Origin: Treponema sp.
GTDB taxonomy: Bacteria; Spirochaetota; Spirochaetia; Treponematales; Treponemataceae
Assembly (NCBI GenBank): GCA_017449265.1
Contig: JAFSJW010000031.1
Span: forward strand, 62,001 to 126,000
Direction of reading: 5' to 3'
DNA length: 64,000 nucleotides
The notes under the pieces are model-generated. The model did no database searches, was not told where the DNA came from, and saw only the letters and a list, made by a program, of their open reading frames with translations. Position 1 is the first letter of the stretch, and each line of letters starts with the position of its first letter. Below, one piece after another: positions 1 to 8,981 of this stretch. Made by a program: the position numbers and the translations under genes.

Positions 1-521
1 CAGGCTTGCTTCATGTCTATCAAATTCTTTGCCACGGTGGTAAAACGGCCATTTATCTCAACGAAAGACCACTTCCACTTTGAGTTGTCTCCGAAAGCGT
101 CTTCCAAAAGGCGTATGGCAAGCCCCAGTTTTCTTACGAGCGAGAATCTTTTTTCGATTGAAGTCTCGGAAATAGCGGCAACTTTGTCCTCAATCTCCGA
201 ATACTGAATGTCAACGAATGAGCTGACGATTTCCTCAAGGTAAATTATAGCTTTGTAGAGGACTTTTCTAGCATCGTTCAGTGCCTCGTTGTCTTTCGCA
301 CCAATCAGGCTAACCGAAAGATTATTGATTGTAATGTAAAGCGTTGCGATATATATCATCTCTTCCGAGAGCGCAAGTTTTTTGTATGCAGCTCCCTCGG
401 GATTTGCCTGAATGGAAGCAAGCACAGATTTTTCTTTTTCCAAAGAAGCCGTAATTTTTGTTTTATACGGCTCGCTCTTCATTTTTAGAAATTCCCTGCT
501 TTCGCTACTTATTTTCGCCAT
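1..521 (-). CDS. Hypothetical protein, C-terminus beyond the left edge
   Basis: Open frame from an ATG at 519-521 that runs off the window; 173 codons are visible and there is no stop. The product begins MAKISSESREF and is predominantly helical and charged, with no signal peptide or membrane segment in the visible part. I do not recognise a domain. It starts 12 bases after the recN stop, so it is very probably the last visible member of the cheW-DegT-nadK-recN operon. I recall a hypothetical gene following recN in T. pallidum as well, which would fit a conserved treponemal gene. Function unknown. Confidence 0.75.
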   Translation of the reverse strand, partial: MAKISSESREFLKMKSEPYKTKITASLEKEKSVLASIQANPEGAAYKKLALSEEMIYIATLYITINNLSVSLIGAKDNEALNDARKVLYKAIIYLEEIVSSFVDIQYSEIEDKVAAISETSIEKRFSLVRKLGLAIRLLEDAFGDNSKWKWSFVEINGRFTTVAKNLIDMKQA

Positions 522-533
522 TTCATACCTCAA

Positions 534-2273
534 TCAACTGAATTTTGCAAGCATAGACCTCGCATGATCCAAAGATGCGGAACTGACTGCATCGCCGGAA
601 AGCATACGAGCAATTTCCTGAACCCTGTCTTCCCCGTCAATCGGGAAAACGTTTGTTTCGGTCATTCCGTCCCTGACGGATTTCTGAATCTTCAGTTGAT
701 TATCGGCATAAACTGCTATGCTCGCTAGGTGCGTAATGCACAAAACCTGCCTTTTTTCAGCAAGATTCTTAAGATGACTTCCGATTGAAACCGCCACTTC
801 ACCGCCAATTCCTGTGTCAATTTCATCGAAAATCATTGTTCCCACAGGATCAGAAGACGCAAGTATAGTTTTCAGAGAAAGCATTACGCGACTCAGTTCT
901 CCGCCGGAAGCAATTTTTGCCAAAGGCTGGAGCGGCTGTCCGGGGTTCGCCGAAATCAAGAACTCAACATCATCAAGACCATAAGGACCTATTTTCTGTG
1001 TCTGCTCGCTCTCCTCCTTGTCAGAGACACGAACCATGAAACGAGTTGAGGTCATTCCGAGCTTTGAAAGGACAGAGACAACGCCCGCGGACATTTTAGC
1101 CGCAGCATCTTTTCTTTTTACGGAAATATCCTTTGCCCGTGCAAAAATATTTTTCTCAAGGGCGGCTATTTCTTTCCGAAGATTCTCCTTGTTAGTTTCG
1201 CCAGAATCAAGGGCAGAAAGCTTTTCCTCCGCTTCCGAAAGATATGATATGACTTCCTCGATTGGGGCAGAAACTGACGAAGCGTATTTTTTCTTCAAAT
1301 TGTAGATTAAAGTCTGCCTCTCCTGAACCTCAGAAAGTCTGGCGGGGTCGAACACAAGGCTTCCGGCATACGACTTGTACTCGCCCGCAATGTCGGAAAT
1401 CTCGTAGAATGCGCTGTCAAGCCTCTGGTTCAGAGAATCAAGTTTTTTATCAAGAGAAACGGCATGTTCGGCAGTGCTTCTGATTCTTTTTAGCGCAGGA
1501 ACAATTCCGTTTCCGTCACCACCTTCAAGAGCCGAATTGACAAGCTCTATGTCCGAATACAGCTTCTCAAAGGAAGACAGTCTCATCTCTTCTTCGTCAA
1601 GCTCCTTGTCCTCACCACTTTTAAGCTTCGCCTCGGAAATCTCCTTGACGGCAAAGCTCAGAAGCTCAATCCGCTGCTCTCTGTCTTTGTCATCTGCATT
1701 AAGAGCATCAAGCTCCTTTCTTTTCTGAACAAGCTCTGAGTACAAGGCCGTAAACTCGCGCACGCTATCGACAAGACCCGCGTACGCGTCAAGGAATTTT
1801 CTGTGCTCGGTAACTTTCATAAGGTTCTGATGCTCATGCTGACCATGAATATCAACAAGGAACGAGCAGAACGAAGCAAGGTCTGCCCGTGTTACGGCTG
1901 TGCTTCCAATCCAGCTGCCAGACTTTCCGTTCTCTCGGATATACCTTCTGAGAACAATCCTGTTGTCCTCGTAAGGGATTCCGTGCAGGTCAAGCCACTC
2001 GAACGCATTGGAAGGCTCAATGTCAGAGCCAACTTCCAATGTGCGCCCGCTTTCATTCGTCCCAAGATAAAAAGTCGCGCTCACCGTAGCCTCATGGCAG
2101 CCCGCCCGAATCTGCTCCACACCGCTTTTTCCTCCGAGAAGAAATGTAAGCGCGCCTATAAGAAGCGACTTTCCAGCTCCGGTTTCACCGGATAAAACAG
2201 TAAAGCCTTTATTAAAATCTATTGAAGCGGAGTCTATGAGAGCGAAATCTTTTATTGAAAGATCCTCAAGCAT
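534..2273 (-). CDS. recN: DNA repair protein RecN
   Basis: 579 residues, normal for RecN. It is an SMC-like ATPase that acts in the cytoplasm at double-strand breaks before RecA loading. Visible features: N-terminal Walker A GETGAGKS near residue 30, a long central coiled-coil region, then the ABC signature LASGGELSRVML and Walker B MIFDEIDTGIGG near the C-terminus, followed by the H-loop ITHLAS. The ATG at 2271-2273 lies inside the end of nadK, an 8-base overlap, so the two are translationally coupled. Nothing looks truncated. Confidence 0.97.
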   Translation of the reverse strand: MLEDLSIKDFALIDSASIDFNKGFTVLSGETGAGKSLLIGALTFLLGGKSGVEQIRAGCHEATVSATFYLGTNESGRTLEVGSDIEPSNAFEWLDLHGIPYEDNRIVLRRYIRENGKSGSWIGSTAVTRADLASFCSFLVDIHGQHEHQNLMKVTEHRKFLDAYAGLVDSVREFTALYSELVQKRKELDALNADDKDREQRIELLSFAVKEISEAKLKSGEDKELDEEEMRLSSFEKLYSDIELVNSALEGGDGNGIVPALKRIRSTAEHAVSLDKKLDSLNQRLDSAFYEISDIAGEYKSYAGSLVFDPARLSEVQERQTLIYNLKKKYASSVSAPIEEVISYLSEAEEKLSALDSGETNKENLRKEIAALEKNIFARAKDISVKRKDAAAKMSAGVVSVLSKLGMTSTRFMVRVSDKEESEQTQKIGPYGLDDVEFLISANPGQPLQPLAKIASGGELSRVMLSLKTILASSDPVGTMIFDEIDTGIGGEVAVSIGSHLKNLAEKRQVLCITHLASIAVYADNQLKIQKSVRDGMTETNVFPIDGEDRVQEIARMLSGDAVSSASLDHARSMLAKFS

Positions 2274-3117
2274 GCTGCGGTCCTCCTGACCAGTTCAATT
2301 TTGAGCGCAATGCATTATAGAATTTTTCCTTCGTGCAGCCCACAAGCAGAGCCTTTTCTTTTATCTGCCTGATTCTTATTTTATCTCCAACATGAAGGTC
2401 TATTGGAATCTGCCCGTCAACAGAAATTACGACGGACGAAACGCGCGACGGAAGAATCTCAATCTCTATATCACCGTCAGGACTGAGCACAATCGGTCTG
2501 CTCGAAAGAGAGAAAGCGTTTATTACCGTAAGAACCATTGCATCAAGCCCGGGGTCTATGATAGGGCCACCTGCGCTCGCAGAGTAAGCCGTAGAGCCTG
2601 TTGCAGTAGAAATGATAATGCCATCGGCCTTAAAGTCACCGAGCGGAACATCTCCGTAAGAAACAGTGAACGAAATCGTGTGGGCTGCAGTCCGTGCGCT
2701 AACAACAATATCGTTCAGACCTATGGAACTGAGCCTTCTGCTCCCGCCACGAATCAAGTCGGCCTGAAGCATGGAACGCTGGTCAACGAAAACTTTCCCA
2801 GCAAGGAATGCGTCAAGCTCTTTTTTCCACTCATTTTTCTGAACGCTCGCTATGAAACCGAACGAACCGAAATTGACTGGAAAAATAGGAATTCCGAGAA
2901 ATGCGCAACCACGGGCGGCAAAAAGAACAGTTCCGTCTCCGCCCATCGTGATAACGAAATCATATCCGTGGAACGGATACTGCTCGGAAAATCCGTTGAA
3001 CATAAAAATATCAGAATGAATATTCTTCGTCGCAAGATATTCTTTCACCGTCGCGCCAAGTTTTTTGGACTCTTCTTTGTAAGAATTAACGACTATAATA
3101 CATTTTTCGTACGACAT
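2266..3117 (-). CDS. nadK: NAD kinase
   Basis: 283 residues. It phosphorylates NAD to NADP in the cytoplasm. The family motif MGGDGT is present near residue 57, and the second conserved block reads TATGSTAYSASAGGP, the NAD-binding GST loop. The NxGxLGF segment appears as NFGSFGF, a small deviation. The ATG start is close behind the DegT-family gene stop at 3121 (3-base gap), and the end overlaps recN by 8 bases, so the gene sits inside a tight five-gene operon. Assignment rests on the GGDGT and GSTAY motifs and the usual length. Confidence 0.95.
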   Translation of the reverse strand: MSYEKCIIVVNSYKEESKKLGATVKEYLATKNIHSDIFMFNGFSEQYPFHGYDFVITMGGDGTVLFAARGCAFLGIPIFPVNFGSFGFIASVQKNEWKKELDAFLAGKVFVDQRSMLQADLIRGGSRRLSSIGLNDIVVSARTAAHTISFTVSYGDVPLGDFKADGIIISTATGSTAYSASAGGPIIDPGLDAMVLTVINAFSLSSRPIVLSPDGDIEIEILPSRVSSVVISVDGQIPIDLHVGDKIRIRQIKEKALLVGCTKEKFYNALRSKLNWSGGPQHA

Positions 3118-3120
3118 GAC

Positions 3121-4188
3121 TTATGGCAATGTTCCCAGCACTTTAGCAATTTTAGAAACAGATTCCGATCCAAGTCTAGGATATAACGGAAAAAGCACAC
3201 AACGAAGATACAACGACCGTGCCTTTATGCAAGAAGGGGAAAGCTCCTCCTCATGCAAGGCTATAACGGACTTCTCAAAGGCAGAAATTATCTCTATGTC
3301 CTTTTTGAGCGCATACTGCCTCACATCTTTTACGCTTCCTGACAGCACGACTGGAAAAGACCAGACTGTTAAATCGTCCGGATTTGAACGAACAAAAGTC
3401 GTATTTTTTCCGCTGCGCAACGCATGGGCGTAAATATCAAAAATAGTCTTGCGGAGCTGCTCGTTCCTTGCGAATTCCTTGATTTGAACCCATGCAAGAG
3501 AACTGTTTATATCAGGAAGAATCTCAGTATAAAGGGCATTGTCCACAAAACTTTTCAAAACCGTCCAGTCATGTTTTTTTTGTGCTATAAGAACAGCTCC
3601 GCCACCACCGGTAATAGTGTCGAATTCCTCAAGTCCAAGAACAGAGAATACACCGATACTTCCGGCTTTTAGGACAGTTTCTTCCGAACTACCCTCTGAC
3701 GGCGGAAGCCGTACCAAAGAGCCAAAAGATTTTGAGATGTCTTCAATTATAGGAATCCCGAGCGAAATGATTTTTTTCAGTTCGTCCGCATCAGGCATAA
3801 TTCCGAAATTTTCCGACAGAATCAATAGCTTTCCGCCATTTTTGATTCCGTCTTCCACAATCTCAGATGTTACCAAAGAGCTGTTCTCGTCAACATCAAG
3901 GACAAGCGGCTTATAGCCGCAAGATTCCACAGCCGCATACTGCCAGCCGTCCGCAAGCGCAGAAATCATAACGGAACTGCCTTTTTCAAGATTCAAAGCC
4001 CTGAGAGCATACGAGAGCGCAATGCCCGCGTTTCTGAATGCAGCCGCTCCGTCACAGCCGACAACATCTTTTACCGTCTGGACAAGTTTCTGGTTAAGCT
4101 CACCTGGACCGATTTTTTCATCGACCATACAGGTAAGCACGGCATCCATCTCTTTCCTACGGATTGTAGAACTGAAAGCCTGAACCAT
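3121..4188 (-). CDS. DegT/DnrJ/EryC1-family protein lacking the catalytic lysine
   Basis: 355 residues with the fold-type-I aminotransferase layout of the DegT family (sugar aminotransferases such as ArnB; I recall the T. pallidum neighbour being annotated SpsC). The cofactor-side aspartate segment is present (PIIEDISKSFGS). The segment that normally carries the Schiff-base lysine (FSF..xK....GEGG) reads GVFSVLGLEEFDTITGGGG, with no lysine. PLP could not be held covalently at the usual place, so the protein may be non-catalytic, or it may act like the few family dehydratases that use a different residue there. The start codon shares one base with the cheW stop (TAATG), so it is coupled to chemotaxis gene expression. 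Confidence 0.85.
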   Translation of the reverse strand: MVQAFSSTIRRKEMDAVLTCMVDEKIGPGELNQKLVQTVKDVVGCDGAAAFRNAGIALSYALRALNLEKGSSVMISALADGWQYAAVESCGYKPLVLDVDENSSLVTSEIVEDGIKNGGKLLILSENFGIMPDADELKKIISLGIPIIEDISKSFGSLVRLPPSEGSSEETVLKAGSIGVFSVLGLEEFDTITGGGGAVLIAQKKHDWTVLKSFVDNALYTEILPDINSSLAWVQIKEFARNEQLRKTIFDIYAHALRSGKNTTFVRSNPDDLTVWSFPVVLSGSVKDVRQYALKKDIEIISAFEKSVIALHEEELSPSCIKARSLYLRCVLFPLYPRLGSESVSKIAKVLGTLP

Positions 4189-4679
4189 TATTCCTCGTCA
4201 GAACCGTCAGGATTGATAATACGGCTCAACTCGCTGGCATTGAACAGCCGCCTTATGTCAAGCATAATCAAATACCTGGATTCCTGACGGATAACTCCGC
4301 TGATATACTCAGTACCAATACCGCTTATCATCTGAGGCGGGGCTTTTATCTCGTCCGTATTGATAGCAACAACGCGGGCAATTTTATCGATGATAATACC
4401 GATTTTGTTGTCATCAATGTTCAAGATTATAAATCCGCCCTCAAACTCGCTCTCCTCATCAGTCTGTTCCAGCTTTTTAATCTGAAACCGCTTATGAAGG
4501 TTGATAACGGGAATAATCTCGCTACGAAGATTGAAAATGCCCTCCACATAATAAGGCGCATTCGGAATAGGACGAACGGCACAAACCTTTACGATTTCCT
4601 TTACGTCCATAATGTCAACGCCATAAAGCTCTTCACCAAGCTGAAACGTAACAAGCTGAATCTGCTTATTTTCCGCCAT
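4188..4679 (-). CDS. cheW: Chemotaxis scaffold protein CheW
   Basis: 163 residues covering one CheW domain. It couples chemoreceptors to the histidine kinase CheA at the cell pole. Diagnostic segments are QLVTFQLGEELYGVDI at the N-terminus, VKEIVKVCAVRPIPNAPYYV, IFNLRSEIIPVINL and the later VIRQESRYLIMLDI. A strong Shine-Dalgarno (TGGAGGA) precedes the ATG at 4677-4679. It heads the tight operon with DegT, nadK and recN. CheA is not in the window; a chemoreceptor lies separately at 31958. A perfect short hairpin sits directly upstream of the ribosome site. Confidence 0.95.
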   Translation of the reverse strand: MAENKQIQLVTFQLGEELYGVDIMDVKEIVKVCAVRPIPNAPYYVEGIFNLRSEIIPVINLHKRFQIKKLEQTDEESEFEGGFIILNIDDNKIGIIIDKIARVVAINTDEIKAPPQMISGIGTEYISGVIRQESRYLIMLDIRRLFNASELSRIINPDGSDEE

Positions 4680-4691
4680 ATATCCTCCAGA

Positions 4692-4713
4692 AAGATTTGC
4701 GAACGCAAATCTT
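4692..4713 (-). promoter_or_regulatory. Hairpin directly upstream of the cheW ribosome site
   Basis: Ten-base arms AAGATTTGCG and CGCAAATCTT separated by two bases, ending about four bases before the GGAGG of cheW. No T-run follows, so it is not a typical terminator; a role in mRNA stability or translation is an inference. Confidence 0.4.
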
Positions 4714-4722
4714 CGTTATATC

Positions 4723-4748
4723 TGTTCAGAAAATTCATTTTCCGAACA
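4723..4748. repeat. TGTTCGG-type intergenic hairpin, copy 1
   Basis: Arms TGTTCAGAAAA and TTTTCCGAACA, followed by an ATTCTATTTTA tail. Belongs to the same family as the copies at 6082, 10430, 15487 and 20558. Lies about 45 bases upstream of the cheW start. Confidence 0.6.
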
Positions 4749-4760
4749 ATTCTATTTTAT

Positions 4761-6053
4761 TTATTCACCAAGTAATTTTTTTGCCTCAAGGAACTCGGAG
4801 ATTCCTACGGCAACCTTTTTTGCCTCGCGCATAGCAAGAACGACCGTGGCAGGCTTATGAACGACATCTCCGCCGGCAAAAATTCCGCGGTGCGTTGTCA
4901 TTCCGTAAGGACGCTGCTTTGTGATGACGAATCCGCCCTCATCAGCTTCGATACCTTCCGTAGTGCTGAGTATTCGGGCAGCAGGGCGCGAACCAATAGC
5001 AAGCAGGACTTTCGTTGCTGGAAGAACAACTTCTCCATCCGGAGTCTTGCATTTTAGCCCTGTTACAACTCCATCCGCACCAACGAATTCGAGCGGAGCA
5101 TGCTCCCACTTGAACTCAACTCCGTCTTTGAGCGCGCCGTCATACTCGGCTTTCGCCGCGCGCATAAACTCTATGGTCTTTCTGTATGCTACTGTAACGC
5201 TCTTTGCTTTCATGCGAACAGCGGTACGACAAGCATCCATAGCTACATTACCAGCTCCGATTACGATTACATCATCACCTTCCTTAATAGGAACTTCGTC
5301 CTTAGTAACCTCTCCGTCCTGATACAAACGAACCATTCTAAGAAGGTAATTGGACTGAATAACTCCGGTCAAATCTTTTCCAGGAATATCGAGTCCTTTG
5401 GCAAGAGCCGTTCCTGTTCCGATGAACACGGCATCGAATCCGTTCTCAAAAAGCTGGTTTACGGTAATATCCGTTCCGACCATTGTGTTCGTAATGAACT
5501 TTACGCCAAGCTCCTCTATTTTTTTAGTCGTTCTGCGAACAACATCCTTCGGAAGCCTGAATTCTGGTATTCCGTACAAAAGAACGCCGCCTGGCTCACC
5601 TTCGCCCTCGTAAACAACGACTTCATAGCCTTTTCTTGCCAAATCACCTGCAACCGTAAGACCAGCAGGTCCTGAACCAATTACAGCAACCTTGCCCTCC
5701 GTCTTTTCGATTTTAGCTTCTTTTGCAAATTTTGCCTCGGCTTCAAAATCAGCGATGAATCTCTCGATTTTTCCGATTTTAATTCCCTTACCAGCCTTAG
5801 CAAGCACACAATGTCCTTCGCACTGAGTTTCATGCGGGCAGACTCGTCCGCAGATTGCCGGCAGATTGCTTCTCTGCGAGATTATATTGTAAGCATCACC
5901 TATATTTCCCAAAGAAACTGCGTGGTTAAAAGCCGGAATATCATTCTCAATTGGACAGCCAGTCCGACAAAGCGGCTTAGGACAATTCAAACACCTGCGA
6001 GCCTCTGCTATTGCCTCCGCAATTGTGTAGCCTTCAATTTCTTCTTTTTCCAT
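4761..6053 (-). CDS. GltD/NfnB-like NAD(P)H oxidoreductase subunit
   Basis: 430 residues, close to the short single-subunit GltA/SudA/NfnB type rather than the longer glutamate synthase small subunit. The N-terminal Fe-S domain has CLNCPKPLCRTGC and ICGRVCPHETQCEGHC. The FAD-binding Rossmann segment is VAVIGSGPAGLTVAGDLAR, and a second dinucleotide fold reads VIVIGAGNVAMDACRTA. The C-terminal GGDVVHKPATVV motif closes the FAD site. It transfers electrons between NAD(P)H and a partner, but no partner such as NfnA or GltB is adjacent, so the physiological reaction cannot be fixed from the sequence. It stands alone between cheW and comF, each side holding a TGTTCGG hairpin. Confidence 0.88.
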   Translation of the reverse strand: MEKEEIEGYTIAEAIAEARRCLNCPKPLCRTGCPIENDIPAFNHAVSLGNIGDAYNIISQRSNLPAICGRVCPHETQCEGHCVLAKAGKGIKIGKIERFIADFEAEAKFAKEAKIEKTEGKVAVIGSGPAGLTVAGDLARKGYEVVVYEGEGEPGGVLLYGIPEFRLPKDVVRRTTKKIEELGVKFITNTMVGTDITVNQLFENGFDAVFIGTGTALAKGLDIPGKDLTGVIQSNYLLRMVRLYQDGEVTKDEVPIKEGDDVIVIGAGNVAMDACRTAVRMKAKSVTVAYRKTIEFMRAAKAEYDGALKDGVEFKWEHAPLEFVGADGVVTGLKCKTPDGEVVLPATKVLLAIGSRPAARILSTTEGIEADEGGFVITKQRPYGMTTHRGIFAGGDVVHKPATVVLAMREAKKVAVGISEFLEAKKLLGE

Positions 6054-6081
6054 ATAAGTACCCCTAAAAGAAAATGACTAT

Positions 6082-6120
6082 TAGACCTGTTCGGAAAACA
6101 GAGGCTTCCAAACAGCTCTA
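6082..6120. repeat. TGTTCGG-type intergenic hairpin, copy 2
   Basis: Begins TAGACCTGTTCGGAAAAC and ends CCAAACAGCTCTA, an imperfect inverted repeat. It lies in the leader of the GltD-like gene, about 30 bases before its ATG. Confidence 0.6.
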
Positions 6121-6178
6121 TTACATTAATTAGAATATTATAGCTTACAAATCGTCAAATTGCAAAGAGTATATGCAA

Positions 6179-6976
6179 TCAGTCAACGATGAAAATCGAA
6201 AGAGCATATACACTTTTGAACCCCGCCGAAATCAAAAGCTCGGCGCAATTCTGGATTGTAGAGCCTGTCGTTATAACATCGTCAATAATAACCGCCCTGC
6301 CCTGATTTTTTTTCATAAACCTGCGCAATTTTTTCTTTTCCGTAAGCGCATATGAATTTCCGCCATAACTCAGACGCTCTGCCCGCCCCAATTTTTTCTG
6401 CTGGACGCTTGAAAGCCTTGTCAGAACAGGAGCAACCTGAAAATTCCAGCCATACTTCAGGTAAAAGCAAAGCTCCTCCACCTGATCCCAGCCTTTTTCA
6501 CGGATTTTTCCGGGACGAGGCGGAACAGGCACAATGAAAAAAGGGCCGTTTTCCGACTCAATCTCCTTGAGCTTTTTTGCAACCATGCCAGCGAAATAAA
6601 CTGACATAGACCTTTTTCCGCCCAGCTTCCAGTCAAAAAGAAGGCTTTTTTTCCAAAAACGGTACGAGTGAAGCGGAAAGACTTTCTCCACATCTTTTAT
6701 GACAGGAGATTTCCTGCAGGCAGAGCAAATCTCCAACTCACTCACAAGCTCTTTTCCGCAAACACCGCACCTTCTGGAAAAATCGGATTCCGCAAAATCA
6801 CGCCTGCACCTCCTGCACAAAGGAAAAACAAATGACCGATTACCACAGCGCACGCACGATTCGCCGCCAAGACAAAACGAAGCGCACAGCCTGATAAAAA
6901 ACAAAAACTTTTGCAAGAATGCGAAAAAAACATTCTCGAACGCAAAAGGCGTAATATCCGAATTCAAAATTCCCAT
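6179..6976 (-). CDS. comF: ComF-family phosphoribosyltransferase-like protein
   Basis: 265 residues. The N-terminal half carries a double zinc-ribbon (CVRCGN...CRRCRRD, then CGVCGKEL...CSACRKS), and the C-terminal half has the PRPP-binding loop VIIDDVITTGST near residue 225. This is the usual ComF/GntX architecture, linked to DNA uptake in competent bacteria. It probably acts in the cytoplasm; the substrate is unknown even for studied members. No other competence genes are near, so a role in transformation here is not shown. The gene begins 79 bases after the kinase stop. Confidence 0.85.
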   Translation of the reverse strand: MGILNSDITPFAFENVFFAFLQKFLFFIRLCASFCLGGESCVRCGNRSFVFPLCRRCRRDFAESDFSRRCGVCGKELVSELEICSACRKSPVIKDVEKVFPLHSYRFWKKSLLFDWKLGGKRSMSVYFAGMVAKKLKEIESENGPFFIVPVPPRPGKIREKGWDQVEELCFYLKYGWNFQVAPVLTRLSSVQQKKLGRAERLSYGGNSYALTEKKKLRRFMKKNQGRAVIIDDVITTGSTIQNCAELLISAGFKSVYALSIFIVD

Positions 6977-7055
6977 ACCTTATAAGGAGCAGAGAATTTC
7001 AAATTCTGACACCATTTTTGCGATAATTTTTTGTTATATTTGCATTTTTTTCAAT

Positions 7056-8960
7056 TTACTCAGGATCCATGCCCATAGTCACGCGAATATCGTCCTGATA
7101 CCAGTCAATTGCCATTGAATACTCAACCGTCTTATAATCAGTGGCAGTACCGCGAACGCGCCAGACAGTACCGGCCTTCAAATCCTTAACAGGAACATCG
7201 GCAAGCGGAACCCACTTACCCTTATAGTTCACGCTGAAAGTAGTCTTCGCCGTTATGTCTTTTCCAGTGTACAAATCGAACGAGCGGGCAGAAATAGAAA
7301 CAGTCCTGAACTCTTTCTGCAAATTCTCGTCAATATCAACAGCGGCACCTCCGACACGGAACGAACGCCACATGACATACGAACCGAACACAATCTTAAC
7401 GCGGTAATCACCTTTTGTCAGAACGGCAGGATTTATAGTAAACACTTTTTTTCCTGATTCGTTCACTGCGACCTTGAACTCGCGCCTCATTCCTTTCACC
7501 TCGTCCTGCTTTCCTTCCTCGTGGAAGAAGAACGCCTTCATCGGAAGACCTGTAGAGTAGCGCATCTCAACCTCGGCGGCAGGAACTTGCAGCGTGACCG
7601 TGACCGGCGTGTAAATAAACCGAAGAAGAGAGCGCTGAATTTTTCCTTCTTTCCATGCATATATGACACCGCCCACGGCAAGAAGAGCCGCCACCACAAT
7701 CAGAGCGACTTTCCTGACTTTATGCTCTTTCTCTGGAATCTCCTGCAACTTGAGCGGAGCCGAGCCGTTCTTTCCGATATTCGCTACTATCGTCGCAATA
7801 GAAATGTTAACATCATGAATCTCGTACTTTGAGAGATATTTCTCAGCGATTTTTATGAGTGGAACTACGGACTGGTAGCGTTTCTCAGGATCATACTTGA
7901 GCATTTTGTGAATCATCATGCAGACGCGGAAAGGCACTTTCGGATTGTACTTTCTGGGCGTATCGTAATCCCCGCGCTTTATGACATTCATCTTGTTTTC
8001 ATCTATTGAACCGTCCGGATTTAGCGGAGACACAAAGGGCTTTTTACCCGTGAGCATCTCGTAGAGCATTACACCGAGCGAATAAATGTCAGCCTGAGGA
8101 CCTACAGTCTTAGCGTCATAAAACTGCTCCGGCGACATATAGGACGGAGTTCCCAGCATTGAGCCAGATACGGTAAGCTCTCCGTCAATGTTCTCAACTT
8201 TCTTTGCGGAAGCGGACGGAGGCGCTCCGGACTCGGACTTTTCTGAGCCAGAATGGTTCGACGCGATTCCGAAGTCAGTGAGCTTAATCATGGAAGATTT
8301 TGACACAAGGAGGTTTCCGGGCTTTATGTCCCTGTGGACGATTTTTTTTGAGTGAACAGTCTTGAGAGCAGAGCAAGCCTCATAGAAAACCTTCATCGCA
8401 ACCGGGAACGAAAGTGTTCCCTGCTTTTCAAGAAGGTCGGCAACAGAGCAGCCCTCAACATACTCCTGAACGAAATAGAAAAACCGTCCCTCAGAAATGA
8501 ACTCGAATGTGTTGGCAATCCTAGGGCTTTGAAGTTCCCTGAGTACCTTTGCCTCCTGCTTGAACCGCTCAACCGCGCTGGAATCTTTCTTTGAGGCTTT
8601 AAGCCTCTTGATTACGACATTCTCGCCAAGGTCAGGGTCAACGGCAAGGTACACAGCCCCCATTCCGCCTTCGTTCAGCGGCTTCTTTATCTTGTACTTT
8701 CCGATTTTCTCTACACTGTCCGTCCTTCTTGCGACAGGTTTTATGCCATCTCTCCTAAGCACGGGCGCATTTCTCGGCTCAGGAGAAATTGTCGCCGATG
8801 TTCCCGAAACGGTAACAGTCTTGTCCTGTCCCTCAGAAAGACTCCTGATTTTTGCGACTGAAGGCGTAGTCCTTACAGGAGAAGCAGCCGGACGAACTTT
8901 TCTTACCGTGGAAGCGACGGTTTTATCAGCTCCAGTTGCAACAGTCTTTTCATCTTCCAT
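7056..8960 (-). CDS. Membrane Ser/Thr protein kinase, Hanks type
   Basis: 634 residues. A Thr/Val-rich tail of about 80 residues with repeated KTV motifs precedes the kinase domain (about 85-370), which has the glycine loop NEGGMGAVYLA, the ATP lysine in VVIKRLK, the catalytic loop HRDIKPGNLL, DFG, and the P+1 region GTPSYMSPEQ. A single membrane helix (VALIVVAALLAVGGVIYAW) near residue 425 leads into roughly 200 residues outside the membrane with no PASTA repeats that I can see. The kinase therefore looks complete and active. A Shine-Dalgarno GGAG precedes the ATG. Next come a PPP-like phosphoesterase (21 bases away) and an FHA protein, so the three probably form one phospho-threonine signalling unit. 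Confidence 0.93.
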   Translation of the reverse strand: MEDEKTVATGADKTVASTVRKVRPAASPVRTTPSVAKIRSLSEGQDKTVTVSGTSATISPEPRNAPVLRRDGIKPVARRTDSVEKIGKYKIKKPLNEGGMGAVYLAVDPDLGENVVIKRLKASKKDSSAVERFKQEAKVLRELQSPRIANTFEFISEGRFFYFVQEYVEGCSVADLLEKQGTLSFPVAMKVFYEACSALKTVHSKKIVHRDIKPGNLLVSKSSMIKLTDFGIASNHSGSEKSESGAPPSASAKKVENIDGELTVSGSMLGTPSYMSPEQFYDAKTVGPQADIYSLGVMLYEMLTGKKPFVSPLNPDGSIDENKMNVIKRGDYDTPRKYNPKVPFRVCMMIHKMLKYDPEKRYQSVVPLIKIAEKYLSKYEIHDVNISIATIVANIGKNGSAPLKLQEIPEKEHKVRKVALIVVAALLAVGGVIYAWKEGKIQRSLLRFIYTPVTVTLQVPAAEVEMRYSTGLPMKAFFFHEEGKQDEVKGMRREFKVAVNESGKKVFTINPAVLTKGDYRVKIVFGSYVMWRSFRVGGAAVDIDENLQKEFRTVSISARSFDLYTGKDITAKTTFSVNYKGKWVPLADVPVKDLKAGTVWRVRGTATDYKTVEYSMAIDWYQDDIRVTMGMDPE

Positions 8961-8981
8961 AATATTCTCCTCTTTTGTTTT

